Positions 24,283-32,274 of a stretch of DNA of 49,741 bases are shown here, piece after piece. The DNA is from Gemmatimonadota bacterium (GTDB lineage Bacteria; Gemmatimonadota; Gemmatimonadetes; Gemmatimonadales; GWC2-71-9): the NCBI GenBank assembly GCA_016199245.1, contig JACQHC010000090.1:1-49741 (forward strand), written 5' to 3'. Position 1 is the first letter of the stretch. Each line of letters starts with the position of its first letter. The position numbers were made by a program, and so were the translations under genes. The notes beneath the pieces were generated by a model that worked only from the letters and a program-made list of their open reading frames with translations, searched no databases and was not told where the DNA came from.

Positions 24283-25725
24283 ATGGCGCTCACAACCCAG
24301 GCACTCGACGCGATTACGGCCGTGGTCGGTCCGCGCTGGGTCCGCTTGGCGCCGGCGCAGCTCGACGTCTACGCCAGTGATGGGTTGCCGACGCGTTTCT
24401 CGCGACCGGGGGCCGTCGTGTTGCCGGGGTCCCGAGAAGAGTTGATCGGAGTGGTGCGGGTCCTTGCGCATCACGAGATCCCGTTCGTTCCACGAGGCGC
24501 GGGGACGGGCCTATCCGGGGGCGGCGTGGGCGACGCGGATGAGATTGTGCTCGTGTGCACGCGCCTGAACCGCATCCTCGCGATCGACGCGCCGAACCGG
24601 CGGGCCGTGGTCGAGCCCGGGGTGGTCAACGTCCGGCTGTCCGAGGCCGCGCGACCGTACGGCCTGCATTACGCGCCGGATCCATCCAGCCAATCGGCGT
24701 GCACGATCGGCGGCAACGTCGCCGAGAACGCCGGGGGACCGCACTGCCTGAAATACGGCACCACGACCAGCCACGTACTCGAGCTGGAGGTCGTCCTGCC
24801 GGACGGCCGCCCGGTCACGCTGGGCTCGGCGTGTGGCGAGCCCTGGGGGCCGGACCTGGTAGGGCTGTTCGTGGGCAGCGAAGGGATGTTCGGGATCGCG
24901 ACGCGCATCACGGTGCGCCTCCTGCCGCTGCCAAGGGCGGTGCGCACGCTGCTCGCGGATTTCTCCTCCATCCGCGCCGCCGGCGAAGCCGTGTCGGCGA
25001 TCATCGCCGCGGGATTCGTACCCGCCGCCCTCGAGATGATGGATCGCAATTGCATTCGGGTGGTCGAGGCGTCGATTTATGCGGCCGGCTACCCGGTGCA
25101 CGCGGCGGCGGTGTTGATCGTCGAAGTAGACGGCCCCGACGAGGACGCCGTGGCTGCCGAGAGCGCAGGTATCGAACAGCTGGTGCGAGCGCGGGGCGCT
25201 GGATCCGTGCGTGTCGCCGTAGACGAGGCCGAGCGGGCTCGGCTGTGGCAGGGGCGGAAGAAGGCGTTCGGCGCGCTGGGACGGCTGAATGCGGACCTGT
25301 TGGTCCAGGACGCCGTGGTGCCGCGGAGCGCCCTGCCCGACGTGCTCGAGCGGATCGGCACCATCGCAGCCGAGCATGGGCTCGAGGTCAGCAACGTGTT
25401 TCACGCCGGCGACGGGAACCTGCATCCGAACCTCACGTTCGATCGGCGGCAGCCAGGCGATCTCGCGCGGGTCGAGCGCGCCTCCGAGGCGATCATGCGC
25501 GTGTGCATCGACGCGGGGGGGACGATCACCGGCGAGCACGGCGTGGGCAGCGACAAGCTGCGCTACATGTCGCTCGTGTTCGATGCCGACACGCTGGGCG
25601 CCATGCGGGCCGTGCGCCGGGTGTTCGATCCGCTGGAGCGGGCCAACCCGGGCAAGGTGGTCCCGGTACACCAGTGCAGTGAGTGGCGCGGGCAATGGCG
25701 CGCGCGGCGGGGAGCGGCCGCATGA
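24283..25725 (+). CDS. glcD: Glycolate oxidase FAD subunit GlcD
   Basis: The product is 480 residues. This is the FAD-linked catalytic subunit oxidising glycolate (or another 2-hydroxy acid, such as D-lactate) to the keto acid. The PCMH-type FAD domain is seen as PFVPRGAGTGLSGG, SQSACTIGGNVAENAGGPHCLKYG and FVGSEGMFGIATR. The C-terminal FAD-oxidase domain has the HAGDGNLHPNL and ITGEHGVGSDKLRYM motifs with metal-binding His. The next gene overlaps it by ATGA. Glycolate is more likely than D-lactate because separate GlcE and GlcF subunits follow. Confidence 0.93.
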   Translation: MALTTQALDAITAVVGPRWVRLAPAQLDVYASDGLPTRFSRPGAVVLPGSREELIGVVRVLAHHEIPFVPRGAGTGLSGGGVGDADEIVLVCTRLNRILAIDAPNRRAVVEPGVVNVRLSEAARPYGLHYAPDPSSQSACTIGGNVAENAGGPHCLKYGTTTSHVLELEVVLPDGRPVTLGSACGEPWGPDLVGLFVGSEGMFGIATRITVRLLPLPRAVRTLLADFSSIRAAGEAVSAIIAAGFVPAALEMMDRNCIRVVEASIYAAGYPVHAAAVLIVEVDGPDEDAVAAESAGIEQLVRARGAGSVRVAVDEAERARLWQGRKKAFGALGRLNADLLVQDAVVPRSALPDVLERIGTIAAEHGLEVSNVFHAGDGNLHPNLTFDRRQPGDLARVERASEAIMRVCIDAGGTITGEHGVGSDKLRYMSLVFDADTLGAMRAVRRVFDPLERANPGKVVPVHQCSEWRGQWRARRGAAA

Positions 25726-26108
25726 GTCGCGTCCCCACGCGCTGGCGTACGACCATCGAGGACCAGATCGCTGACGCCCGGCGGCGGCTGGAGGTCGCGG
25801 AGCAACAGCTCAAGGCGGGCGATGGCGGGCGCGCCCTCCAGGCCGCCTACCCCGCGATGGTTGCCGCTGCCACCGTCCGCGTCTGGTTTGACGCGCCGCC
25901 GTGGCTGCGACCCGTTCCGCCGGAGGACATGCAGCGCCGCGTGCGCGAGGCCTTCCCCGGGCGGTTCGGGGCCCTCGCCGTCATGGACATCCGCGATGTG
26001 CTCACGAGTCCCTGGACCGCGGACGCCGCGGCACCGTACGTGACGGAGGCGCGTGCGTTCGTGGACGAGACCGAGCAACAGCTGGTCGCATGGCTGGCAC
26101 GAGTCTGA
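25722..26108 (+). CDS. Small helical protein inside the glc operon
   Basis: The product is 128 residues. I do not recognise the family with certainty. The sequence is all-helical by composition (IADARRRLEVAEQQLKAGDGGRALQAAYPAMVAAATV...), which recalls HEPN-like four-helix proteins, but no HEPN RNase motif (RxxxxH) is present. It overlaps glcD by ATGA and glcE by 19 bases, so it is translated with the glycolate oxidase subunits. It may help their assembly; this is inference from position only. Confidence 0.65.
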   Translation: MSRVPTRWRTTIEDQIADARRRLEVAEQQLKAGDGGRALQAAYPAMVAAATVRVWFDAPPWLRPVPPEDMQRRVREAFPGRFGALAVMDIRDVLTSPWTADAAAPYVTEARAFVDETEQQLVAWLARV

Positions 26109-27310
26109 CCGTGCTCCGGCGCGTCCGCGCCATGGTGGGCCCGGACGCCGCCGTGGACACCGACACCGCAGGCACGCCTCGCGTGGCGCCCCGAACGGAA
26201 GAGGCGTGCGCGCTCATCCTCCAGACGGCGGCGAGCGAAGGATGGCGCGTGTCGCTCGCCGGCGCGCAGACGTGGGTGACGCCAGAGGCGGGCGCGGACC
26301 TCGTGCTCTCGACGACCGGTCTCTCCCGCGTCGTGAGCGTCGCACCGGGCGATCTCGTCGCCACGGTCGAGGCCGGTGTCCGGTGGGACGACCTGCGGCG
26401 AGAACTGGCCGACGCCGGCGCGTGGGTGGCCGTGGATCCTCCCGGCGTCGGGCGCACCGCCGGCTCCGTCGTGGCCACGGGGACCGCAGGCCCGCTGCGA
26501 TCCGGTCTTGGAGGCGTCCGGGAACAGATCCTCGGGCTGACGCTAATCACCGGTGAAGGCCGCGTGGTGCGAGCGGGCGGCCGCGTGGTGAAGAACGTGG
26601 CCGGGTTCGATCTCACCAAGCTCGCGTCCGGAAGTTTCGGCGCCTTCGGGGTGATCACCACCATTCATCTGCGACTCCGGGCCGTCCCCCGCGCCGATCG
26701 GACTTTCGTGTTGTCGGCCGACCGGGATCAAGCCGTGCAGGCCGCGCTCGCGGTGCTCGACGCGGGGTTGCTGCCCGCGGCGCTCGAGGTGTTGTCCCCG
26801 TCGGCGGCCCGACGGCCCTCGTGGACGCTCGCCGTTCGGCTCGTGGGGAACGCGGAGGCGGTGGAGGCACTGGGGCGGGCCGTAGCGGGCGCGGTCACCG
26901 GACCGCTGGAAGAACTCAGCGTCGAGCCCGCCCGCGAGTTCTGGACGGGATTGGCCGCCGGGTGCACGGCGGGGCCGGTGACGCTGCGCGTGGGTGTGCT
27001 CGCCGCGGCGCTCGACGACGCGCTCGACCTGCTCGCCCATCATCTCGACGACACGTGGGTCGCGGCCAGCCCGGGCGCCGGGGCGCTCAGGTGGAACGGT
27101 ACGGCCGTGGTGGACCGCCTGCGCCTGTTCCGACACGCGGCAGCCCAACGCGAGCTACCGGTGACGCTCGAGCGCGGCCCCGCGGACGTTCGCGGGCGGA
27201 TGGGCATTTTCGGCGCCTATCGAGAAGGTGTGGGATTGCTCGTCGGGAATCTGCGCCAATCGTTTGATCCCGCAGGAATCCTGGCCGTTCCGCTCAGCGC
27301 CGCGGAATGA
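26090..27310 (+). CDS. glcE: Glycolate oxidase FAD-binding subunit GlcE
   Basis: The product is 406 residues. It is a shorter homologue of GlcD with the FAD-binding domain (VVSVAPGDLVATVEAGV, GRTAGSVVATGTAGPLRSGLG, GRVVKNVAGFDLTKLASGSFGAFGVITT). It lacks the metal-binding HxxxD/N signatures, as expected for GlcE. The start is uncertain: ATG 26090 overlaps the small gene by 19 bases, while GTG 26111 lies two bases after its stop. Neither has a good ribosome-binding site. The stop overlaps the glcF ATG. Confidence 0.9.
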   Translation: MAGTSLTVLRRVRAMVGPDAAVDTDTAGTPRVAPRTEEACALILQTAASEGWRVSLAGAQTWVTPEAGADLVLSTTGLSRVVSVAPGDLVATVEAGVRWDDLRRELADAGAWVAVDPPGVGRTAGSVVATGTAGPLRSGLGGVREQILGLTLITGEGRVVRAGGRVVKNVAGFDLTKLASGSFGAFGVITTIHLRLRAVPRADRTFVLSADRDQAVQAALAVLDAGLLPAALEVLSPSAARRPSWTLAVRLVGNAEAVEALGRAVAGAVTGPLEELSVEPAREFWTGLAAGCTAGPVTLRVGVLAAALDDALDLLAHHLDDTWVAASPGAGALRWNGTAVVDRLRLFRHAAAQRELPVTLERGPADVRGRMGIFGAYREGVGLLVGNLRQSFDPAGILAVPLSAAE

Positions 27311-28632
27311 CCGCCAGCGCGTTCGCCGGGCTGGCGCCCTGCGTGCACTGCGGGTTCTGTCTCCAGAGCTGTCCCACCTTTCTCGTAACCGGCGACGAGG
27401 CGGACGGTCCCCGGGGCCGCATCGTGTTGCTGCGCGCGCTCGAACGCGAGGAGCTACCGGCGGACGACGCGGCGCTGATCCATCACCTCGATCGCTGCCT
27501 GGGGTGCCGGGCGTGCGAGCCCGTATGTCCTTCCGGCGTGAGCTATGCGCCCGCCCTCGAGGAGGCCCGGCGCCGCTTCGCGGACTTCCGGCCGATCCCC
27601 GCGACCGTGCGCCTCGTCGTGGCCGTGATGGCCGAGCCGGCAGTTCGCACCCCGCTCTTGACCGTGGCACGTCTGTTCAGGCCGCTGGCAACGGTGGCCG
27701 CACGGGCGTTGGGTTCCACGCGCATCGGGTTCCTGGCAGGTATGCTGGCGGCGACGAAGGGGCGGGTGGGCGGATGGGCGGATCGGCGGTTCGGCGGATC
27801 GGCGGATCAGCGGATCGTTGATGCTGCGACTCCAGTGTCCGCCCCGACATCGAAACCCGTAACCGCCGATCCGCCGATCCGCCGGTCCGCCGTCATTTTT
27901 CGCGGTTGCATCATGGACGGGCTCTTCGGCCACGTGCACGAGGCGACGGCGCGGACGCTCGAGGCGAACGGATACGCGCTGGTGCCCGCGCCAGGGCAGG
28001 GGTGCTGCGGGGCGCTCCACGCGCACGCCGGACTCGAGCATACGGCTCGCGCGCTGGCGCGACGCAATGTGCTCGCCTTCGGTCGCGCGCGAGCCGACGA
28101 GATCATTGTGAACGCGGCCGGCTGCGGCGCAGCTCTCAAGGAATACGGCCGCCTACTTGCCGGCGACCTTCTCGAGCCGGCCGCGCACGCCATGGCCGCG
28201 CGGGTACGCGACGTGAGTGAAGCGTTGACCGAGGCGGGGCCGCGACCCGGAGCGGCCATGGACCTGGCTGTGGCGTACGATCCGCCGTGCCACCTCCTCC
28301 ACGCCCAGCGCATCGCGCGCCAACCTCTCGCCCTACTCGACGCCGTCCCCGGGCTTCGTCGCGTGCCGGTGGACGAAAGTGAGCTGTGTTGTGGCAGCGC
28401 GGGCAGTTACTCGCTCTCACAGCCGGAGTTGAGCCGGGAGGTGCTTGCGCGGAAGGTCGCGGCCATCGCGCGGGCGCGTCCCGACGTCCTCGCCACCGGC
28501 AACCCGGGGTGCGCCATGCAGATCGGCGCGGGACTCCTCGCCGCAGGCCTGCGCATCCCGGTGGTCCATCCCGTCGAGCTGCTGGACCGATCCTACGGGG
28601 CAGCGGGCGTGTATCAGCAAGTGGGCCCATGA
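27307..28632 (+). CDS. glcF: Glycolate oxidase iron-sulfur subunit GlcF
   Basis: The product is 441 residues. Two 4Fe-4S ferredoxin motifs are present (CVHCGFCLQSCP from residue 12, CLGCRACEPVCP from residue 64). Two CCG domains follow (CCGALHAHAG, NAAGCGAALKEY; PPCHLLHAQ, CCGSAGSY), passing electrons from GlcD/E to the quinone pool. About 40 residues at 155-196 ([16 protein letters not shown]... DPPIRRSA) are encoded by repeat array A1. They lie exactly between the ferredoxin part and the CCG part, where the family has a short linker. The frame is kept. The stop overlaps the ygfZ ATG. Confidence 0.92.
   Translation: MTASAFAGLAPCVHCGFCLQSCPTFLVTGDEADGPRGRIVLLRALEREELPADDAALIHHLDRCLGCRACEPVCPSGVSYAPALEEARRRFADFRPIPATVRLVVAVMAEPAVRTPLLTVARLFRPLATVAARALGSTRIGFLAGMLAATKGRVGGWADRRFGGSADQRIVDAATPVSAPTSKPVTADPPIRRSAVIFRGCIMDGLFGHVHEATARTLEANGYALVPAPGQGCCGALHAHAGLEHTARALARRNVLAFGRARADEIIVNAAGCGAALKEYGRLLAGDLLEPAAHAMAARVRDVSEALTEAGPRPGAAMDLAVAYDPPCHLLHAQRIARQPLALLDAVPGLRRVPVDESELCCGSAGSYSLSQPELSREVLARKVAAIARARPDVLATGNPGCAMQIGAGLLAAGLRIPVVHPVELLDRSYGAAGVYQQVGP
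27769..27892. repeat. Inverted short-period array, family A, locus A1 (inside glcF)
   Basis: The left arm (27769-27817) is built of 8-base units CGGATCGG with variants CGGTTCGG and CGGATGGG. The right arm (27861-27892) has the reverse complement (CCGATCCG, CCGGTCCG). The spacer is 43 bases. The whole is translated in frame as a Gly/Ser/Ala/Asp/Arg-rich then Pro/Arg/Ser-rich linker. Confidence 0.85.
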
Positions 28633-29636
28633 CTGCTCCCGTCATTCCGATCCCCGTCGTGCTCGACGAGACGCGCCTGTCCGCCGCGGACGTGGCGCGT
28701 GTGTTGTCCGGCGCGGGCGTGGGGCGGCCGGACCTCGCCCTGTTCGACGTGACCGGTCCGGGCGCGGTGGCGTGCGTTCAGGGGCTCGTGACGAGCGATA
28801 TCGACACACCCGGAGAAGGCAGCTTCACGTACGGCGCAATCCTCACGCCGAAGGGGATGATGCGCACGGACGTGTGGGCGATGCGGCGCGGCGGGGCGGT
28901 CCGCCTGTGCGCCCCGGCAGCCGGTCGCGCTGCGCTGCTCGAGGTGCTGGGGCGATCGCTTCCACCGAGGCTGGCGCGCTACGCGGAGGTTACGGGCGAG
29001 GTCCGGGTGACGCGACTCGTGGGGCCCCGGGCCCTCGACATCGCGGGAGCGGCGGGTCTGCCACTCCCCGAGCCCGGCCGCGTGGTGACAATGGAAGGCG
29101 AGGACGAAGCGTGGACCATCGCGCGCCCCACGCTCGAGCGCGCGCCGTTCGCGCTGGAGCTGCACGGCCAGCACGATGCCACGAACCTGGACCGGCGGCT
29201 GGGGCAGGCCGGGGCCGTCCAGCTCAGCGAGGAAGCGCTCGACCTTTCGCGCCTGCTTGCCGGCTGGCCGCGCCTGGGCGCGGAAATCGACGAGAAGACG
29301 CTTCCGCAGGAGGTCCGGTTCGACGACATCGGCGGCGTCTCCTACACGAAGGGCTGTTACACGGGCCAGGAGACCGTTGCGCGGCTCCACTTCAGGGGCC
29401 ATGCGAACCGAGGGCTCACCGGTCTCGTGTGGAAGGAAGCGCCCGATCCCGCCGAATCTCTCGTACGGCAGGACGAGCACCCGCTGGGTCAGGTCACGAG
29501 CGCAGCCTGGATCGAGCCGACGCGAGAATGGGTAGGCCTCGCCAAGCTCCGCCGCGAGCTCGATCGAACAAGAGCAGTGACCGCAGCGGGGGCGCCAGCC
29601 GACGTGGTCGGGCTACCCTTCGAGCCCCGTGCCTGA
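28629..29636 (+). CDS. ygfZ: YgfZ/GcvT-domain folate-binding protein
   Basis: The product is 335 residues. The family shares the fold of aminomethyltransferase GcvT and carries the diagnostic KGCYTGQE motif with Cys243. E. coli YgfZ binds folate and supports assembly of certain Fe-S proteins. The N-terminal FDVTGPGAVACVQGLVTSDI segment matches the YgfZ start. The ATG overlaps glcF by four bases, so it is in the glc operon; a role in maturing the two 4Fe-4S clusters of GlcF is a sensible inference. Confidence 0.9.
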   Translation: MTAPVIPIPVVLDETRLSAADVARVLSGAGVGRPDLALFDVTGPGAVACVQGLVTSDIDTPGEGSFTYGAILTPKGMMRTDVWAMRRGGAVRLCAPAAGRAALLEVLGRSLPPRLARYAEVTGEVRVTRLVGPRALDIAGAAGLPLPEPGRVVTMEGEDEAWTIARPTLERAPFALELHGQHDATNLDRRLGQAGAVQLSEEALDLSRLLAGWPRLGAEIDEKTLPQEVRFDDIGGVSYTKGCYTGQETVARLHFRGHANRGLTGLVWKEAPDPAESLVRQDEHPLGQVTSAAWIEPTREWVGLAKLRRELDRTRAVTAAGAPADVVGLPFEPRA

Positions 29637-29653
29637 CCTGCTCTCCCCCAGGG

Positions 29654-29781
29654 AAGCCCTGCACAAGTCGTGCGGTAGGTCCCTCCGGCCCCTGCAGTTC
29701 GCGAGTGCTGCGAACTGGCACGCCGGGCGCCGCTCACTGACGCGGCGTTCGGGACCCACCGCAGCGACTTGCGCAGAGCTT
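29654..29781. repeat. 128-bp element with terminal inverted repeats, copy 2
   Basis: Second copy of the element at 5872-5995. The ends are AAGCCCTGCACAAGTCG and, from the other strand, AAGCTCTGCGCAAGTCG: 17 bases with two mismatches. It follows ygfZ by 17 bases and ends 13 bases before the next start codon. Confidence 0.8.
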
Positions 29782-29793
29782 CTCTGACTTCTC

Positions 29794-32127
29794 GTGCAGG
29801 CCCCGGCGATAGACCGGCGCGGCTTCGTCGCCGCCGTCACCGGGTTCTGCGCCTCCCTCTCTCGCCAGTCCCTGGGCCCCCGACCGCCGGCCCCGCGCGT
29901 GGAAGCGGAGACCACGCTGTTCTACTCGGCACCAGACGCGCAGCGCGTCCTGGTCCGATTTCACATCCGCGGGACCAGCGCGCCCGCAGGACGGCTCCGC
30001 GTGTTCGACGCGTCGCGGAATCTGCTCGGCACCGCCGGCCTGCTACCAGTGGGGGACGGACGGCTCTACGGTGAGCTCTGGCTGCCGTTGATCGTGGATC
30101 GGCGGTTGGTGAGCGAGCTTTCGGTCCCGGGTGCACGGGCGCAATGGGACTTTCACGCCTTGCGACCGGGTCCCCGGTGGATCGTTCACGTTCTCACCGT
30201 CGTGGATGCCGCCGCGTTGGTCGATCGGCTGGACGCCCTGCCATCCATGCCACGTGCGGTAGAGGCGGCGCTGTTTCGCCAACGGCCGATCTTCGGCAAC
30301 CCTGTCGGTTCGGCTGCGCCCGCATTGTTGGATCATCTACCCCTGTTGCAGGTGGGTCGCGCGGCGCGCCACCTCGAGCAGCGCTACGGGATCCGCACGT
30401 CCGCGGTGGCGGTCGGCGAGCCGGCGCAATTTGACGTCCCCACGATTCCACTCGCGCTGGCCGGCGCGGGAACCCGGCACGCCGTGATCGCGGGAGCGGG
30501 CGTAGACATCCCGTGGGTTCTGACGGGTCCCGAGGGCTCGACGGTGCACGTCGCGTCTGGCGGTCTCGTGGGGGACATGCGGAGCCTCCAGATGGCAACG
30601 GGCGGAGCGGCCATGGCGCGCGCCGTGGAGCAGTGGCTGGCGAGGCTCGAGCCCCCGTCGGTGGGCCGGCGTGCGTCGAGTGAACTGTCGGCTTTTGTGA
30701 TCGGCACCAACGTTGACGAGATCGGCGAGCTCGCGGTGCGCACGGCGGTGGAATGGAACGCGCGCTACGCTTACCCACGCATCGTGCTCGACGGCTCACC
30801 GCCCCCACCGGAGTCGTTCGCCCCGCTCGCGAGCGGAGCGGCGCCTTCTGTTGCTCCAGCCTCCGTCACGTCCGGCGGCTGGGCTCGAGACAACGAACTG
30901 GTGATGGAGGCGGCGATAGCGCGGCTCGCCGAGCGGTCCCGGCGCGCGGACGCGATCGTTGCGTGCCTGGCCGACGCCATGGTAATCGCGGCACGGGACC
31001 TGGACGGAATCGGACAACGCCTGGCGACGCAGGTGCCGGGAACGCTGGTGTTCAACCCGTCCCCATTCACGCGGACCGATCTCGCGCGCTTCCCTGACGG
31101 CGTCGAACGGCTGGTGACCGACGTGCCCGCGAACGGATACGCGTTCATTCCCGGAGTCCGCGGCGACGCCGTCGAGTGGCGCGACGAGGGCCGCGGGCTG
31201 GTCGCGACGGGAGCGGCGCTGCACGTGGGGCTCGACGGCGAGTCAGGCGCCATAGCCTCTCTGAGAGGTCGAGCGGATGGCACCGAATGGGTGCGGGCCG
31301 GAGGCGCCGGCCTGAACGGCTTCGCCGAGGCCCGTGTGGAGCGGGCTCAGCGGCTGGCGCTGCCCGGCGTCGCGACGCGTGTTGTGGTCGATCGTCGGGG
31401 CCCGCGTGGGCAACTGGTGCGCTCGAGCGTGACCGCCTACGACGCTCTCCCGTGGGTGGACGTCGTGAACGAATCGTTGGGCGATGGTGAGTGGACCAGG
31501 GAGACCGTCTTTGCCACGGCGATCGAGGGGGCAACCGTGGAATGGGAGATCCCCGCCGGCCGGCACCAGGCGATTGCTCCGGTGGCCATGGCATGGTTGC
31601 GGTGGATACGGCTCTCTGGGGAACAGGGTGCGTTGCTGCTTGGCGGGCTCGAGACGCCGGTCGCCGCCGTGGGCGAGGAGGGAACCGTGGTCGTGCAAGG
31701 GATCACGAGGGCGGCCCGGTACCGCCTCGCGGTTCAGGTCGCCGGTCGCGAGCGATTCCTGGAGGAGCCGTGGCGGCATGGGTGGAGCATGGAGCCGCTG
31801 CTCACGGCTCCTGTGTCGGGCCTGGGTCGAATGGCGCTGCCGTCCTTTGGGAGTCTGATCCAGACGTCCGACCCCGGAGCACCGATCATCGGTCTCGAGC
31901 TCGAGGACGACCACACCGTCCTGGTGTACATCCAGGAGGTCATCGGCGTGGCGCGTCCAGTAACCGTGCAGAGCGGCGTGCTCACGTTCGGCGAAGCCCG
32001 CCTGTCGGACCTCGTGGGCCGCGACCGCGCGCCGCTGGACGCACGGGACGGAACGGTCGTCATCGAACTGCGACCACGCGGGGTCGCGGTAGTCAAGCTG
32101 CTTCGGCTCGGTGTCCGTGCGGGTTGA
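29794..32127 (+). CDS. Tat-exported protein resembling GH38 mannosidase C-terminal domains
   Basis: The product is 777 residues. A twin-arginine signal (DRRGFVAAVTGFCASLS) opens the protein. The middle and C-terminal parts recall the beta-sandwich domains of GH38 alpha-mannosidases: GTLVFNPSPFTRTDL, VTDVPANGYAFIPG, an internal LVATGAALHVGLDGESGAIASL strand pair, and WVDVVNESLGDGEWTRETVF. I cannot find the catalytic Asp motif of GH38, so activity is doubtful. The only start before the signal is GTG 29794; a TGA lies three codons upstream, and no ribosome-binding site is seen. The leader is largely made of the repeat element that ends at 29781. Confidence 0.6.
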   Translation: MQAPAIDRRGFVAAVTGFCASLSRQSLGPRPPAPRVEAETTLFYSAPDAQRVLVRFHIRGTSAPAGRLRVFDASRNLLGTAGLLPVGDGRLYGELWLPLIVDRRLVSELSVPGARAQWDFHALRPGPRWIVHVLTVVDAAALVDRLDALPSMPRAVEAALFRQRPIFGNPVGSAAPALLDHLPLLQVGRAARHLEQRYGIRTSAVAVGEPAQFDVPTIPLALAGAGTRHAVIAGAGVDIPWVLTGPEGSTVHVASGGLVGDMRSLQMATGGAAMARAVEQWLARLEPPSVGRRASSELSAFVIGTNVDEIGELAVRTAVEWNARYAYPRIVLDGSPPPPESFAPLASGAAPSVAPASVTSGGWARDNELVMEAAIARLAERSRRADAIVACLADAMVIAARDLDGIGQRLATQVPGTLVFNPSPFTRTDLARFPDGVERLVTDVPANGYAFIPGVRGDAVEWRDEGRGLVATGAALHVGLDGESGAIASLRGRADGTEWVRAGGAGLNGFAEARVERAQRLALPGVATRVVVDRRGPRGQLVRSSVTAYDALPWVDVVNESLGDGEWTRETVFATAIEGATVEWEIPAGRHQAIAPVAMAWLRWIRLSGEQGALLLGGLETPVAAVGEEGTVVVQGITRAARYRLAVQVAGRERFLEEPWRHGWSMEPLLTAPVSGLGRMALPSFGSLIQTSDPGAPIIGLELEDDHTVLVYIQEVIGVARPVTVQSGVLTFGEARLSDLVGRDRAPLDARDGTVVIELRPRGVAVVKLLRLGVRAG

Positions 32128-32153
32128 ACGACGGTGGGAGGCGAGGGTATATC
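32124..32153 (+). promoter_or_regulatory. Candidate promoter of the AAA+ gene
   Basis: TTGAAC (32124-32129), 18 bases, TATATC (32148-32153). The -35 box overlaps the preceding stop codon. A transcript from here would carry array D in its leader. Confidence 0.4.
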
Positions 32154-32168
32154 TCCCAAGTAATGAGT

Positions 32169-32258
32169 CACCTCGTCCCTCCTCGCCCTTCCTCGTCTCT
32201 CTTCGTCACTTGCTGGCGAGGAAGGGTGAGGAGGGGCCAGGAGAGGCGAGGAGGGGCG
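32169..32258. repeat. Inverted short-period array, family D
   Basis: The left arm (32169-32208) is a pyrimidine-rich array with a 10-base period: CCTCGTCCCT, CCTCGCCCTT, CCTCGTCTCT, CTTCGTCACT. After five bases the right arm (32214-32258) gives the purine-rich complement (GGCGAGGAAG, GGTGAGGAGG...). It lies in the leader of the AAA+ gene and ends shortly before the ribosome-binding site. Confidence 0.75.
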
Positions 32259-32274
32259 ACCTGAGGAGGTGCCG

